Below are positions 42,871-42,871 of a stretch of 42,871 bases of DNA, one piece after another. How positions within the stretch are numbered: position 1 is the first letter of the stretch; every line of letters starts with the position of its first letter. The notes beneath the pieces are model-generated. The model searched no databases. It saw only the letters and a list, made by a program, of their open reading frames with translations, and was not told the origin of the DNA. This DNA comes from Bryobacterales bacterium (GTDB lineage: Bacteria > Acidobacteriota > Terriglobia > Bryobacterales > Bryobacteraceae), in NCBI GenBank assembly GCA_025462945.1, contig JAOAPO010000284.1, forward strand, positions 1 through 42,871. The letters run 5' to 3'. A program made the translations under genes and the position numbers.

Positions 42871-42871
42871 G

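Overview
The window joins an integrated phage-like element (left edge to about 15.4 kb) to an ordinary stretch of bacterial chromosome (about 15.5 kb to the right edge). The host looks like an acidobacterium of the Solibacter/Bryobacter type. The best clue is a 1018-residue NHL-repeat protein ending in the C-terminal domain (TIGR03437 type) that is greatly expanded in Solibacter-like genomes. The high GC, a futalosine-pathway mqnA and a DUF4139 secreted protein fit but are not specific. The assignment is inference from protein families; no rRNA is present.

The element ends at a tRNA-Asn(GTT) gene whose 3' end faces a tyrosine integrase (14155-15270), the usual layout of an island integrated in a tRNA. 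Inward from the integrase lie a retropepsin-like protease with a small partner, two divergently transcribed pairs of small genes around a control region (one carries an excisionase-type HTH), and a divergent gene of unknown function. A long leftward operon follows: an AlpA-like HTH protein, a small unknown protein, a CHC2 zinc-finger protein without a primase catalytic domain, and a VapE/D5-like helicase. Directly after the helicase stop codon is an iteron array: six direct and three inverted copies of a 10-bp motif flanking a CA repeat. I read it as the replication origin. The operon resumes with small coupled genes, a P27-type small terminase, a second small-terminase-like protein, an HTH protein, a coiled-coil protein, an HK97-type major capsid protein, a miniature protease-like protein, a tail chaperone-like protein, an HK97 gp10-like protein, a 1041-residue tape measure protein and a gene cut by the left edge.

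No large terminase or portal is seen; in most HK97-type phages both lie between the small terminase and the capsid. Together with the AlpA-like gene, VapE helicase and iterons next to the helicase, this resembles a capsid-encoding phage satellite more than a standard temperate phage. The left end of the element is outside the window, so a complete but rearranged prophage is not excluded.

The chromosomal part holds mqnA (menaquinone), the NHL protein, a YmdB-type phosphodiesterase, a GNAT acetyltransferase, tdk, proC, prmA, a DHDPS-like protein lacking both catalytic residues, a YggS-type PLP protein, a glycosyltransferase, an ABC ATPase with its membrane fusion protein but no permease, accA, a very large protein of unknown function, a DUF4139 protein, malQ, an EF-G paralogue, and the branched-chain amino acid genes cimA, ilvC and ilvN. 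The last three read leftward and together supply isoleucine/valine synthesis through citramalate.
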